From NCBI RefSeq assembly GCF_026385505.1, contig NZ_JANIDV010000001.1, positions 620,001-684,000 on the forward strand: a stretch of DNA of 64,000 bases, read 5' to 3'. The position numbers and the translations under genes were made by a program. The stretch's first letter is position 1; each line of letters opens with the position of its first letter. Under the pieces are notes generated by a model. It had not been told where the DNA came from, did not search any database, and saw only the letters and a program-made list of their open reading frames with translations. Source of the stretch: Bombella dulcis (lineage in GTDB: Bacteria; Pseudomonadota; Alphaproteobacteria; Acetobacterales; Acetobacteraceae). Below are positions 26,239 to 34,794 of this stretch, piece by piece.

Positions 26239-26536
26239 ACGGTTTCCAGCAACTCTGCTTACAGGCCCTCCTGACGGCCCAGAGGGGAACAGCCATGCCC
26301 ATGGCAGGACTTCACCCCCCGCTATATAGACTGATCTTTCTGATGTGGAAACTCTCTGCACGGAGAAGCGAAAGATTATTTCGTTACCATGCCTGATCTA
26401 ATCATTTTTATCGACATCTTTCATATACTATATCTATTACCCTACAGGCCGGAGCGGACCTAGTATCACCCTGCCCTTTTCGACCAGTCCATTTTCCCCC
26501 GCAGGCGGGGCACATCCCTTCATCATGGAGCTTTTC
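26239..26536. other. Intergenic region between the Lrp gene and trxB
   Basis: A 298-bp divergent spacer. It holds an AT-rich half (about 26370-26450) with a possible trxB promoter, TCGACA (26411-26416), 18-bp spacer, TATTAC (26435-26440). GAGCTTTTC before ATG 26537 includes the trxB ribosome-binding site. No coding sequence or repeat is evident. Confidence 0.5.
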
Positions 26537-27508
26537 ATGACAGAGACACATCATACCGACATGCTGATCGTCGGAGCCGGACCTGCCGGCTACACGGCGG
26601 CCATCTATGCCGCACGGGCCGGGATGCAGCCCATCCTGGTGACGGGCATGCAGCCGGGCGGCCAGCTGACCATCACTGACGAGATCGAAAACTTTCCCGG
26701 CTTTGCCAAGCCCGTTCAGGGGCCGTGGCTGATGGAGCAGATGCGTGAACAGGCCGAACATGTCGGTACGAAGCTGGTCTATGATCTCATCACCGAAGCT
26801 CCCCTGAAGCAGGGGCCGGATGCCGAAGGTTATTTTCACCTTACCGGTGATTCCGGAGACCAGTTCCGTGCCCGCACGGTAGTCATCGCCACGGGGGCAC
26901 AGGCCAAATGGCTCGGTCTCGAGTCTGAAAAGACCTATCAGGGGGCCGGGGTATCCGCCTGTGCCACATGTGACGGATTTTTCTACCGGGGCAAGGAAGT
27001 TGCCGTCATCGGAGGCGGCAACACAGCCGTGGAAGAGGCCCTGTACCTGACCCATCATGCCTCCACCGTCCATCTGGTCCATCGCCGGGACAGCCTGAGA
27101 GCCGAACGCATTCTCCAGAAGCGTCTGCATGACAACCCCAAAATCAGGCTTCACTGGAACAGGGAAGTGCGGGAAATTGTCGGTGAAGGCTCACCCGCTG
27201 TCGTGACGGCTCTTGAACTGGCAGACACGCAGAATCCTTCAGAAACGGAGCGGCTGGCTGTTGATGGCGTGTTCGTCGCCATCGGGCACAGCCCCAGCAC
27301 CGGCCCCTTCCGGAATCAGCTGGACTGTGATGCGGAAGGCTACATCATCACCCGACCGGGAACGGCCACCACCTCTATCCCCGGCATCTTTGCCGCCGGA
27401 GACATTCAGGATAAAATCTACCGTCAGGCTGTCACCGCTGCCGGAACGGGCTGCATGGCCGCTCTGGAGGCCGAACGCTACCTTGCCGAGCAGAAATATA
27501 CCCCCTGA
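26537..27508 (+). CDS. trxB: Thioredoxin reductase
   Basis: A 323-residue flavoprotein. The FAD motif GAGPAGYTAA (residues 13-22), the redox-active CATC at 142-145, the NADPH motif GGGNTAVEEA near 159, and the closing GIFAAGDIQD are all intact. It reduces thioredoxin with NADPH in the cytoplasm. The start at 26537 has GGAG 6 nt upstream; an ATG 12 bp earlier is possible. It is directly followed by the LsrB-like gene, an arrangement conserved in alphaproteobacteria and suggesting redox-linked control. Confidence 0.97.
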   Translation: MTETHHTDMLIVGAGPAGYTAAIYAARAGMQPILVTGMQPGGQLTITDEIENFPGFAKPVQGPWLMEQMREQAEHVGTKLVYDLITEAPLKQGPDAEGYFHLTGDSGDQFRARTVVIATGAQAKWLGLESEKTYQGAGVSACATCDGFFYRGKEVAVIGGGNTAVEEALYLTHHASTVHLVHRRDSLRAERILQKRLHDNPKIRLHWNREVREIVGEGSPAVVTALELADTQNPSETERLAVDGVFVAIGHSPSTGPFRNQLDCDAEGYIITRPGTATTSIPGIFAAGDIQDKIYRQAVTAAGTGCMAALEAERYLAEQKYTP

Positions 27509-27800
27509 TGGTCTTCCCTGAGGACGAGCCATTTTCCGGTATTTTCATCATTCCGGGAAATGGCCTGCCCCTTCCGATACACGCCCCAACAAGAAAACAT
27601 GACAAAACAGTTCAGCCTCCCGCTGTCTTTCCTTGAAATGGCAACACAAAGATAACGTAGTCCATTCCCATTCTACTCTTGACCGATCGTTGCTTTTCGG
27701 GAATTTTTCACAAATTAGACATACAGTTAAGGCTACGATGTGGGGCGTTATGAGCAGAGCTGGCCATGATTATTGCGAAGGGGCATACGGGAATCAAAAA
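27509..27800. other. Intergenic region between trxB and the LsrB-like gene
   Basis: A 292-bp spacer. GCCATTTTCCGG and CCGGGAAATGGC (27528-27564) form a 12-bp hairpin just after trxB without a T-tract, a weak terminator candidate. An AT-rich section before the regulator gene may hold its promoter. No coding sequence is supported. Confidence 0.4.
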
Positions 27801-28745
27801 ATGGACTGGGACAAACTTCGTATTTTTCACACCGTGGCCGAGGCAGGCTCATTCACCCATGCGGGCGACCGACTCAACCTGAGCCAGTCTGCCGTCTCCC
27901 GCCAGATTTCCGCTCTGGAAGACGTGCTGGGCGTTCCCCTCTTTCACCGTCATGCCCGTGGCCTGATCCTGACCGAACAGGGCGAAGTGCTTCACCGCAC
28001 GGCGCGTGAGGTCTTTTCCAAGCTGGCCCTGACACAGGCTTTCCTGAGCGAAAACCGGGAGAAAGCCGCCGGGAAGATCAAGGTCACAACGACGTCCGGT
28101 TTCGGCCTTTCCTGGCTGACCCCCCGCCTGCACCGCTTCGTGGAACAGCACCCACATGTTGAAGTCACGCTTCTTCTGGAGGACTCTGATCTCGACCTGA
28201 GCATGCGTGAAGCGGACGTGGCCATCCGCCTTCATCCCCCGACCCAGCCTGACCTGATCCAGCGTCATCTGGCCAGTTTCCACATGCCCATCTATGCCAG
28301 CAAGGAATATCTGGAAGAACACGGCACGCCCACCACTCTGAAAGACCTTGCCAACCATAGCCTGATCGGTTTCGCCGGCTGGCATCTGCCCCTGCCGCAT
28401 GTAAACTGGCTGATCGAACGGCTGGTCAAGGAAAAAATTATCCTTCACCCCCGTGTTCCTCTTGCCGTCAACAATATTGCTGCGGTCGGCATGGCCATTG
28501 CACAGGGCAACGGGATCGGTACCCTGCCCTTCTATACCGCTTCTGCCCATCCCAACCTTGTCCGCATCCTTCCGGACGTTCATGGCCCGCTGGCAGAAGC
28601 CTTCTTTGTCTATCCGGAAGAGCTGAAAAGCTCCAAACGCATTTCCGTGTTCCGGGACTTCCTGCTGGAAGAACTCAGCACGGCACGGACGGGCAGGGAC
28701 GTTCCCTCACACAGTGCAGAACCGTTCATTTATTCGGCTGATTGA
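27801..28745 (+). CDS. LysR family regulator, LsrB/VtlR-like
   Basis: A 314-residue LysR-type regulator. The N-terminal MDWDKLRIFHTVAEAGSFTHAGDRLNLSQSAVSRQISALE, and the HRHARGLILTEQGE segment, match the LsrB/VtlR group of alphaproteobacteria. Those proteins lie downstream of trxB, respond to redox state through a cysteine and control envelope and stress genes. I see no obvious cysteine in the visible ligand-binding half, so redox sensing by a Cys is doubtful here. The start at 27801 is the family N-terminus; an upstream ATG frame of 56 residues is unlikely. It overlaps the convergent IHF/HU gene by 20 bp. Confidence 0.88.
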   Translation: MDWDKLRIFHTVAEAGSFTHAGDRLNLSQSAVSRQISALEDVLGVPLFHRHARGLILTEQGEVLHRTAREVFSKLALTQAFLSENREKAAGKIKVTTTSGFGLSWLTPRLHRFVEQHPHVEVTLLLEDSDLDLSMREADVAIRLHPPTQPDLIQRHLASFHMPIYASKEYLEEHGTPTTLKDLANHSLIGFAGWHLPLPHVNWLIERLVKEKIILHPRVPLAVNNIAAVGMAIAQGNGIGTLPFYTASAHPNLVRILPDVHGPLAEAFFVYPEELKSSKRISVFRDFLLEELSTARTGRDVPSHSAEPFIYSAD

Positions 28746-29013
28746 CCCTGCTGCGCAGTTCCTTGCCTGCACGGAAAAAGGGAACACGTTTGGCTTCAAC
28801 GGCAACAGACTGGCCCGTCCGGGGGTTCCTTCCCTGATGGGCCGTGTGCTGGCGTGTCCCGAAGCTGCCTATGCCCCGCAGTTCGGCACGGTTTCCGGCA
28901 GCCAGGCCAGTAGCAATGTGAGCAAAAACCCCATCAACGGCCTGACCGACTTTTTCCCTGGAGAGGCCTTCCAGACGGGACGTCAATAAAGCGACAAACT
29001 CCGAGCGTGTCAT
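28726..29013 (-). CDS. Integration host factor/HU family protein, likely beta-type
   Basis: A 95-residue DNA-bending protein of the HU/IHF family. MTRSEFVALLTSRLEGLSREKVGQAVDGVFAHIATGLAAGNRAELRGIGSFGTRQHTAHQGRNPRTGQSVAVEAKRVPFFRAGKELR shows the arm with the conserved proline. It resembles IHF beta (ihfB), pairing with IhfA at 18.8 kb. HU cannot be fully excluded. The start at 29013 has GGAG 6 nt upstream. It is convergent with the LsrB-like gene and overlaps it by 20 bp. Confidence 0.88.
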   Translation of the reverse strand: MTRSEFVALLTSRLEGLSREKVGQAVDGVFAHIATGLAAGNRAELRGIGSFGTRQHTAHQGRNPRTGQSVAVEAKRVPFFRAGKELRSRVNQPNK

Positions 29014-29092
29014 CCTACTCTCCGCCACTGATCACTCCGTGAAGGGTGACAAGAGAACGGCAGAAACGTCAAGAAAAAATGCCCTCTCACAG

Positions 29093-29119
29093 AAAAGGCC
29101 GGGGAAAACCCGGCCTTTT
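29093..29119. terminator. Bidirectional terminator downstream of the MucR gene
   Basis: A perfect inverted repeat AAAAGGCCGGG...CCCGGCCTTTT with a 5-nt loop, 25 bp after the MucR gene stop on the minus strand. In the minus direction it ends with TTTTCTG. Confidence 0.8.
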
Positions 29120-29143
29120 AAAGAGCGTGGTTAATGAAAGATT

Positions 29144-29626
29144 TCAGGATTTACTTTCATTATCCCGTTTATTCTCGGCAGAGACACCAATATTACGGCC
29201 AAGACCAATCGTTCTTGCCAGTTCAGAACGCCGGGCAGCATAGGCTGGAGCCACCATGGGGTAATCGGCCGGCAGGCCCCATTTGTCACGGTACTGGTCC
29301 GGGGTCATGTCATAAGTGCTCTTCAGATGACGCTTGAGCATCTTGAGTTTCCTGCCATCCTCCAAACAGATGATGTAATCTGAATAAACTGACTTATGCA
29401 CTGGTACCGCAGGCTGCAATTTACAATATTCCACTACTTCTTCATTGCTACACCCATAATCGGCCAAGGCACCATAAACTTGGCGAATCAATCTTGGCAA
29501 CGCATCCGCAGAAACATCCGATCCAGCCAATTTCGCCATAACAATATCAACCGTGAGCTCAAGAATCCTCCCACGCTCAGTATCCGAAATTTCTTGACAG
29601 TCATTAACTGAAAATTTCTCTTTCAT
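29144..29626 (-). CDS. MucR/Ros family zinc-finger-type transcriptional regulator
   Basis: A 160-residue protein. The C-terminal half matches MucR: DYIICLEDGRKLKMLKRHLKSTYDMTPDQYRDKWGLPADYPMVAP, with the helix pair following a Cys/His site, and ARTIGLGR near the end. The classical C2H2 layout appears reduced to the single DYIICLEDG cysteine and RHL histidine. MucR proteins are H-NS-like regulators binding AT-rich DNA in alphaproteobacteria and controlling surface polysaccharides and virulence. The ATG at 29626 follows GGGAGGG by 7 nt. The region upstream is AT-rich, fitting autoregulation, and separates it from the divergent FUSC gene. Confidence 0.9.
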   Translation of the reverse strand: MKEKFSVNDCQEISDTERGRILELTVDIVMAKLAGSDVSADALPRLIRQVYGALADYGCSNEEVVEYCKLQPAVPVHKSVYSDYIICLEDGRKLKMLKRHLKSTYDMTPDQYRDKWGLPADYPMVAPAYAARRSELARTIGLGRNIGVSAENKRDNESKS

Positions 29627-29828
29627 CACCTAACCCTCCCGCATATATTCCTTAACCTTATTATGGTATTATGTTTTTTCTTATGTGAAAAGATTTATTG
29701 TTTACTTTCTACAAAATTATCCTCCCTAAAAAAAGCATTCTGATATTACCGTTCAATTATAAGTGTCCCCTCTCGCATTTATATCCGAAGAAAAGTACTC
29801 TTCTATCCTGAATGCCACTGGATGCACA

Positions 29829-32033
29829 ATGACTGCCCATTTTCCAACCTTTCTGAACTTCAAGCTACCTCCCTTTTTCTACTGGATATTCGTTCCATCC
29901 CTGAACGGGTTCCTCTTTGCCCTGCGGACGACCATTGCCGCCTGCCTCTCTCTGGGCATTGCCCTCTGGCTGGAGCTGGACAGCCCCATCTGGGCCCCCA
30001 TGACAGTCTGGTCCGTGGCCCAGCTGACACGTGGGGAAAGTCTTTCCAAGGCCCGCTGGCGTATCATCGGGACCCTGATCGGCGGGACAGCGGCCCTGAT
30101 CTTCGTGGGCATCTACCCTCAGGCACCGTGGCTCTTCTTCCCGCTGATCGCCCTGTGGATTGGCCTGTGCAGCGGGCTGGCGACCTTCGTCAGCAACTTC
30201 CGCTCCTATGCTCTGGTTCTTTCCGGCTATACCTGTGCCATCATCTGCATGGATGTCGTCCCCCATACGGACAACATCTTCATCTTTGCCGTGTCCCGGG
30301 CCAGTTACATCATTCTGGGCGTTCTCTGCGAGGCCTTCATCGGCCTTCTCTTCGCCTTCAACCAGGACCGGCTGGCTCATCTCAAGATCCGCCAGAAACT
30401 GGAATCAGCCCTCACTCTGGTGGCCGACACCCTCTATCATATCCTCCAGCAGGAAACGGGTGCCCTGACAGAGGCCCGCAATCTGTTCGGCACCATCCTT
30501 GCCATCAATGATCAGATCGAATTTGCCGAGGTGGAGATGGGTGCCCACGGGCATGAAGGCGACCATGCCCGGGCTGCTCTGGCAGCGGTGTCCGCCCTCC
30601 TGTCCCGCAGTTTCGGCATGGCGGCACGGCTGGCCCTTCTCTCCGACAATCACAGGGATTTTGATACGGTTGTCCGGGCCTTCATCCAGTTCCTCCGCAC
30701 CTTCTCAGGACGGCTTGGCAAGGAAGAGGAAACCTCGGAACTTCTTGCCGAACTCCAGCATCTCCGGGACATCTGCCGCCGCTATGCGACACCGCACCGG
30801 CAGAAGCTCGTCCCCGCATCCGGCATGGAGACACATACGCAGGAACAGGAAACCGTCATCACCAACTCCGCACTGGATGAACGCATCCTCTTCTCATCCC
30901 TTGGAGACCTGATCGGTGATCTTGAAGAAGCCATCACGGAGTATCACGCCAGCACCCACACCATCCGTGGCGATCATTTCCAGTTCCGACACCACACACA
31001 CCGGGATGGACGGCTTGCCTTTAATAATGGCTTCCGTGCCGCTCTGGCCATTCTGGTCACGTCCCTCATCTATGAGGTGACGGCATGGTCCAACGGCAAC
31101 ACGCTCATCAGCATCACGGCCCTGATCTGCGGCCTGTTCGCCACGAAGGAAAACCCCGTGCTGGGAACCGTCAAGTTCCTCAAGGGGCTGGCCATAGGAT
31201 GGTGTGTGGCCTGGCTGCTCTGCTTCATCTTCATTCCCATGGTCACGACCTATGAACCGCTCGTGCTCATCCTCTCCTGTGCGATGATGATTGGCGGCCT
31301 CGCCCGTGCCAACCCCGCCACGGCCCCGGCGGCCTCGGCCTTCAATCTGCTCATGCCGCTCATGCTGGGCATCCAGAATCATCACATCATTGATGAAACG
31401 AAATTCTACAACACGAATCTGGCCATCATGCTCTCCGGCGTGACAGCCGTGCTGATCTTCCGCAGCATTCTTCCCTTCGACAGCAAGGCCGAAGGATTCC
31501 GTCTGCGCAGGGCCACGTTGCGGGAACTCCGCAACCTCGCCAACCTGAACAGCACGCCCCAGATCAGCACATGGATCGGCCACAGCACGGACCGCTTCTC
31601 CCGCCTGATCCGTCATGCCACCGTCATGACGCCTGTCGTGGAAGCAGGCATACAGGGCACGCTGGCAACCCTGACACTGGGGCTAAACATCATTCGGCTC
31701 CGCAGCCTTCTGAACCGTGAATATCTGCCGGAAAGTGCCCGCCGCCCCATCACGCTCGTTCTCTACCACATCGAACATGCCTACCGTCGGCATGACCGGG
31801 CCGCCCGCCTCACCCGTGCCGCCATACGCCGCCTGCGTGAACTGGACACGCAGGACCATGAAGCCATCATCCGGCTGGAAATCACCCGTGCCCTGACCTA
31901 TCTCGTGGTGGTCGAGCACACGCTGCGCACCAATGAAGACTTCCTGGATGCCAGCCGTCCCTTCCTCGGCACAGGTTTCTCGGTTTTCCCCGGCCATGAA
32001 CCTCCCCATGAGGTCGCTCTGGAAAAGGCTTGA
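29829..32033 (+). CDS. FUSC family membrane transporter, AaeB-like
   Basis: A membrane protein of about 734 residues with the two-block FUSC layout. An N-terminal helix cluster (about residues 20-190, including LRTTIAACLSLGIALWLEL and WAPMTVWSVAQLTRG) is followed by a soluble segment and a second helix cluster (about 400-560, with NGFRAALAILVTSLIYEVTAWSNGNTLISITALICGLFATKENPVLG). The family exports aromatic acids such as fusaric acid and p-hydroxybenzoate from the cytoplasm, usually with AaeA/X-type partners, which are absent here. The start is uncertain: ATG 29829 is preferred; a GTG 66 bp upstream also opens the frame. Confidence 0.88.
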   Translation: MTAHFPTFLNFKLPPFFYWIFVPSLNGFLFALRTTIAACLSLGIALWLELDSPIWAPMTVWSVAQLTRGESLSKARWRIIGTLIGGTAALIFVGIYPQAPWLFFPLIALWIGLCSGLATFVSNFRSYALVLSGYTCAIICMDVVPHTDNIFIFAVSRASYIILGVLCEAFIGLLFAFNQDRLAHLKIRQKLESALTLVADTLYHILQQETGALTEARNLFGTILAINDQIEFAEVEMGAHGHEGDHARAALAAVSALLSRSFGMAARLALLSDNHRDFDTVVRAFIQFLRTFSGRLGKEEETSELLAELQHLRDICRRYATPHRQKLVPASGMETHTQEQETVITNSALDERILFSSLGDLIGDLEEAITEYHASTHTIRGDHFQFRHHTHRDGRLAFNNGFRAALAILVTSLIYEVTAWSNGNTLISITALICGLFATKENPVLGTVKFLKGLAIGWCVAWLLCFIFIPMVTTYEPLVLILSCAMMIGGLARANPATAPAASAFNLLMPLMLGIQNHHIIDETKFYNTNLAIMLSGVTAVLIFRSILPFDSKAEGFRLRRATLRELRNLANLNSTPQISTWIGHSTDRFSRLIRHATVMTPVVEAGIQGTLATLTLGLNIIRLRSLLNREYLPESARRPITLVLYHIEHAYRRHDRAARLTRAAIRRLRELDTQDHEAIIRLEITRALTYLVVVEHTLRTNEDFLDASRPFLGTGFSVFPGHEPPHEVALEKA

Positions 32034-32093
32034 TCTCCCTCCCTCATGGCGGCAGAGTTCCGCAATCTTTCCCTGCCCGAGACCCTGCCCTCC

Positions 32094-33191
32094 ATGAAAA
32101 TTCATTACCTTGTCACCAGCCTGGAAACGGGCGGTGCCGAATTCGCCATTCCTGACATCGTGAATGCCCTGGAACAGTGCAGCCATCATGTCGATGTCAC
32201 CGCCTGTGAACCCCGTGACATGGGGGCAGCTCCCCATCTGGAACGGGCCGGAATCCCCTACCGCCTGCTCGACACCAGACGCCGCAGTTTTTTCCTCACC
32301 CTCTTCCGTCTCCTGCGTCTGCTCCGCCGGAACCGCCCCGACATCATCTGGACATCGCTGAGCCGTGCTACATTACTGGGCCAGCTTGCCGGAAAAATCC
32401 TGAACATCCCGGTCGTGAGCTGGAAGAACAGTGCCAGCATCCGCTTCACCACCACAGCGGGCCGTCGCATCACCCGGCTCTGGGTTGCCGATTCCTCCTA
32501 TGTGGCCCGGTTTCTTCAGGAAAAAATGCACATCCCGCCAGAGAAGATCACCTCCTGGCCCCTCTATGTTGCCACGCCCAATACCCACCCCGCTCCCGAC
32601 TGGGATGGCCGGACAGTGCTGCACATCGGCAGTACGGGGCGACTCCATGAAGTGAAAAACTATCCTCTGCTCATTGACGGCATGGCCCTCTTCCGGGAGC
32701 GGCATCCCGCATGGGCTGACCTTGTTCATCTGTCTTTCGCTGGTGATGGCCCCCAGCGTGCCGAGCTGGAAGCCCTCATCCAGAAGCACGGGCTGGAAAA
32801 ACATGTTTCCCTGAAAGGCTTCCAGCAGGATGTTCCGGCCTTTCTCAGCACGCTTCAGCTTTATGCCCAGCCCTCACGGTATGAAGGCATGTGCCTCGCC
32901 GCCCATGAGGCCATGAACATGAGCCTGCCCGTCATGGCCACTCCTGTCGGAGAAATGCGCAACAGCGTACAGCCCGGAAAAACAGGCTTCCTGCTCCAGC
33001 CCGACCGAATTCCTGAAACAGTCTGCGAAACGCTGGCAGAGATTTTCCAGAATCCCGGCCTGCTGCACAGCTACGGTCAGGCGGCAAAGCACCATATAGA
33101 GCAGCATTACAGCCGGAGGGCGTTCCTGCAACGCTGTGAGATCATTGCGGAGAAACTGCACCAGATGGCCGAAGGACGTGCCGAGCCGTGA
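32094..33191 (+). CDS. Glycosyltransferase family 4 protein
   Basis: A protein of about 365 residues with a GT-B fold. The N-terminal MKIHYLVTSLETGGAE is the GT4 start, and the C-terminal Rossmann domain carries VLHIGSTGRLHEVKNYPLLIDGMALF, FAGDGPQRAELEALIQKHGLEKHVSLKGFQQDVPAFLSTLQLYAQPSRYEGMCLAAHEAMNMSLPVMATPVGEMRNSVQ, with the EGxxxxxxEAM donor-binding segment. It is cytoplasmic and likely builds a surface glycan or glycolipid. It follows the FUSC gene in the same direction by 60 bp, and a strong hairpin follows its stop. An upstream ATG at 32046 is also possible. Confidence 0.9.
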   Translation: MKIHYLVTSLETGGAEFAIPDIVNALEQCSHHVDVTACEPRDMGAAPHLERAGIPYRLLDTRRRSFFLTLFRLLRLLRRNRPDIIWTSLSRATLLGQLAGKILNIPVVSWKNSASIRFTTTAGRRITRLWVADSSYVARFLQEKMHIPPEKITSWPLYVATPNTHPAPDWDGRTVLHIGSTGRLHEVKNYPLLIDGMALFRERHPAWADLVHLSFAGDGPQRAELEALIQKHGLEKHVSLKGFQQDVPAFLSTLQLYAQPSRYEGMCLAAHEAMNMSLPVMATPVGEMRNSVQPGKTGFLLQPDRIPETVCETLAEIFQNPGLLHSYGQAAKHHIEQHYSRRAFLQRCEIIAEKLHQMAEGRAEP

Positions 33192-33193
33192 TC

Positions 33194-33220
33194 CTCATGA
33201 CGACACCTTGTCGTCATGAG
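33194..33220 (+). terminator. Hairpin after the GT4 gene, terminator candidate
   Basis: A perfect 11-bp inverted repeat CTCATGACGAC / GTCGTCATGAG with a 5-nt loop lies 2 bp after the GT4 gene stop. No T-tract follows, so it may act as an mRNA end or rho-assisted terminator. Confidence 0.45.
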
Positions 33221-33356
33221 CACTGTGCAGACTGAAGTCCCTTCAGGTAATTAAGGAATGGATTATTTTTTCGCCCTGTAAACAGTCACGTGCTTACATG
33301 GTCAAAATTAATACAACTCTAAAATGACTGATGAAAAAGACAGTGAAACTGCTTTT

Positions 33357-33386
33357 TTGATTCAAAATGCAAGATACTTGTAAAAT
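33357..33386 (+). promoter_or_regulatory. Predicted sigma70-type promoter of the flagellin gene
   Basis: TTGATT (33357-33362), 18-bp spacer, TAAAAT (33381-33386), in an AT-rich 100-bp section. No TAAA...GCCGATAA-like sigma28 element or GG/GC sigma54 element is visible. Confidence 0.4.
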
Positions 33387-33456
33387 TTTCGTGTTTTCCT
33401 GCGTCAGCCGGCAGACCTGCCGTTGGTTCCGCATCAATGAACTGGGAGAAAAGACC

Positions 33457-34431
33457 GTGAGTCTTTCCATCAACACGAACCAGTCTTCCATGGTTGCCCT
33501 GGAAACACTGAACACCACACAGAATGATCTGGCCCATACGGAAAATGCCGTCTCCACCGGCAAGAAGGTGGCCAATGCCTCCGACAATCCGGCAGCTTTC
33601 GGCATTGCTTCACAGATTGGCGGGGACATTGCCGGGCAGAGTGCCGTCAATGACGAACTGAGTTACGCCTCTCAGGTCATCAGTGCCACCAATACTGCGG
33701 CCAACAGCATCATCAAGATTCTGCAGGATGTCCAGAATGCCGTGACAACTGTCGGCAACAACATCGGCAACGCCTCATTCCTCGGCCAGCTCAACAAGGA
33801 ACTGACGGGGTACATGAAGAGCATCGACACCATCGCCCGGAATGCCACGGTGAAAGGCGTCAACCTTCTCTCCGGTGGAACGCTGAGCGGTACGAGCGAC
33901 GGGCTGGGCATCACGTCCAACAGCCTGACCTTTGTCACCAGCCTTCAGGGAGATACGCAGACCATAAGCAGCTACGGGTACATGATTGGCCTTACGACCG
34001 GTTACGGGATTGGCCACATCACGACAGAACTGTTCGGCATGACACCCGGCAGTGCCATGCCTGGTGAGGACCCCTCCGTAAACAACTTCCTGACAGCCAC
34101 CCCTGATGGCGCCCGCATCAGCGACGGTTTCAATGCCTCGGCCATGTCGCAGCGTCTTCCCAGAATGATCCAGATCACCCAGGATGCCATTCAGGCAATG
34201 ACCAATGTCACATCCGATCTCGGTGCCTACCAGCAGCTCATCGAATCCATAAGTTCCTACGGCCAGAAATCGTCCGACTCTCTCACGGCTGCTTCCGGTG
34301 CCCTGACGGACGCTGACATGTCGGCTGAATCTGCCAGACTGACCTCCCTCCAGACAAAACAGTCCCTCGGCATCAAGTCCCTCTCCATCGCCAATGGTCA
34401 GTCACAGAACATCCTGTCCCTCTTCCAGTAA
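33457..34431 (+). CDS. Flagellin-family protein, orphan
   Basis: A 324-residue flagellin. The GTG start at 33457 has GGGAG about 7 nt upstream. Residues 1-140 match flagellin N-terminal D0/D1 helices: SLSINTNQSSMVALETLNTTQNDLAHTENAVSTGKKVANASDNPAAFGIASQIGGD, and the C-terminal part (ADMSAESARLTSLQTKQSLGIKSLSIANGQSQNILSLFQ) matches the C-terminal flagellin helix. The middle variable part is short. No hook, motor, chaperone or flaF/flbT gene is nearby. It may serve a flagellum encoded elsewhere or be a remnant or adhesin; intact ends argue for a working protein. Confidence 0.88.
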   Translation: MSLSINTNQSSMVALETLNTTQNDLAHTENAVSTGKKVANASDNPAAFGIASQIGGDIAGQSAVNDELSYASQVISATNTAANSIIKILQDVQNAVTTVGNNIGNASFLGQLNKELTGYMKSIDTIARNATVKGVNLLSGGTLSGTSDGLGITSNSLTFVTSLQGDTQTISSYGYMIGLTTGYGIGHITTELFGMTPGSAMPGEDPSVNNFLTATPDGARISDGFNASAMSQRLPRMIQITQDAIQAMTNVTSDLGAYQQLIESISSYGQKSSDSLTAASGALTDADMSAESARLTSLQTKQSLGIKSLSIANGQSQNILSLFQ

Positions 34432-34603
34432 ACGGACCAGCTTCATGCCCAGCCCTCGCATCATGAGGGCCTGTGCCTGACCAGCCCGGCAGCACGGACC
34501 ACAAAAAGACGTCCCGGACAGCTTTACAGCCAGACCGTTTTTCTACAGAGTCGTAAATCATTTATGAAAAACCGGACTACATTGTTGCAGAGAAACAGGC
34601 CTC

Positions 34604-34786
34604 ATGACGAAACTCTGCCGCTATCGCCTTGATGGCCTCGAAAAACCCGGACTGATTGACAGTTCAGGTGCATTGCGTGACCTGTCCGGCCTCTGGAATG
34701 ACCTGACACCCGAATGTCTGTCCCCTCAGTCTCTTGCTCGTCTGGCTGATACCAGCATACACTTACATCCTCGATTTATCTTATAG
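34604..34786 (+). pseudogene. Truncated FAH-family gene remnant
   Basis: The first about 50 codons resemble the N-terminus of fumarylacetoacetate hydrolase-family proteins: MTKLCRYRLDGLEKPGLIDSSGALRDLSGLWNDLTPECLSPQSLARLAD. The homology stops near 34750, where a short unrelated tail runs to a stop at 34786. Full FAH proteins are about 280 residues, so the catalytic domain is lost. A ribosome-binding site (AGG before the ATG) is still present. The end coincides with a switch to AT-rich sequence, where the racemase gene begins 8 bp later. It looks like a gene cut by insertion or recombination. Confidence 0.72.
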
Positions 34787-34794
34787 GATAGAAA

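Noticed and set aside
33200-33456. Possible sigma28 or sigma54 flagellar promoter
   Set aside because: Neither TAAA...GCCGATAA nor GG-N10-GC elements appear; only a sigma70-like pair is visible.
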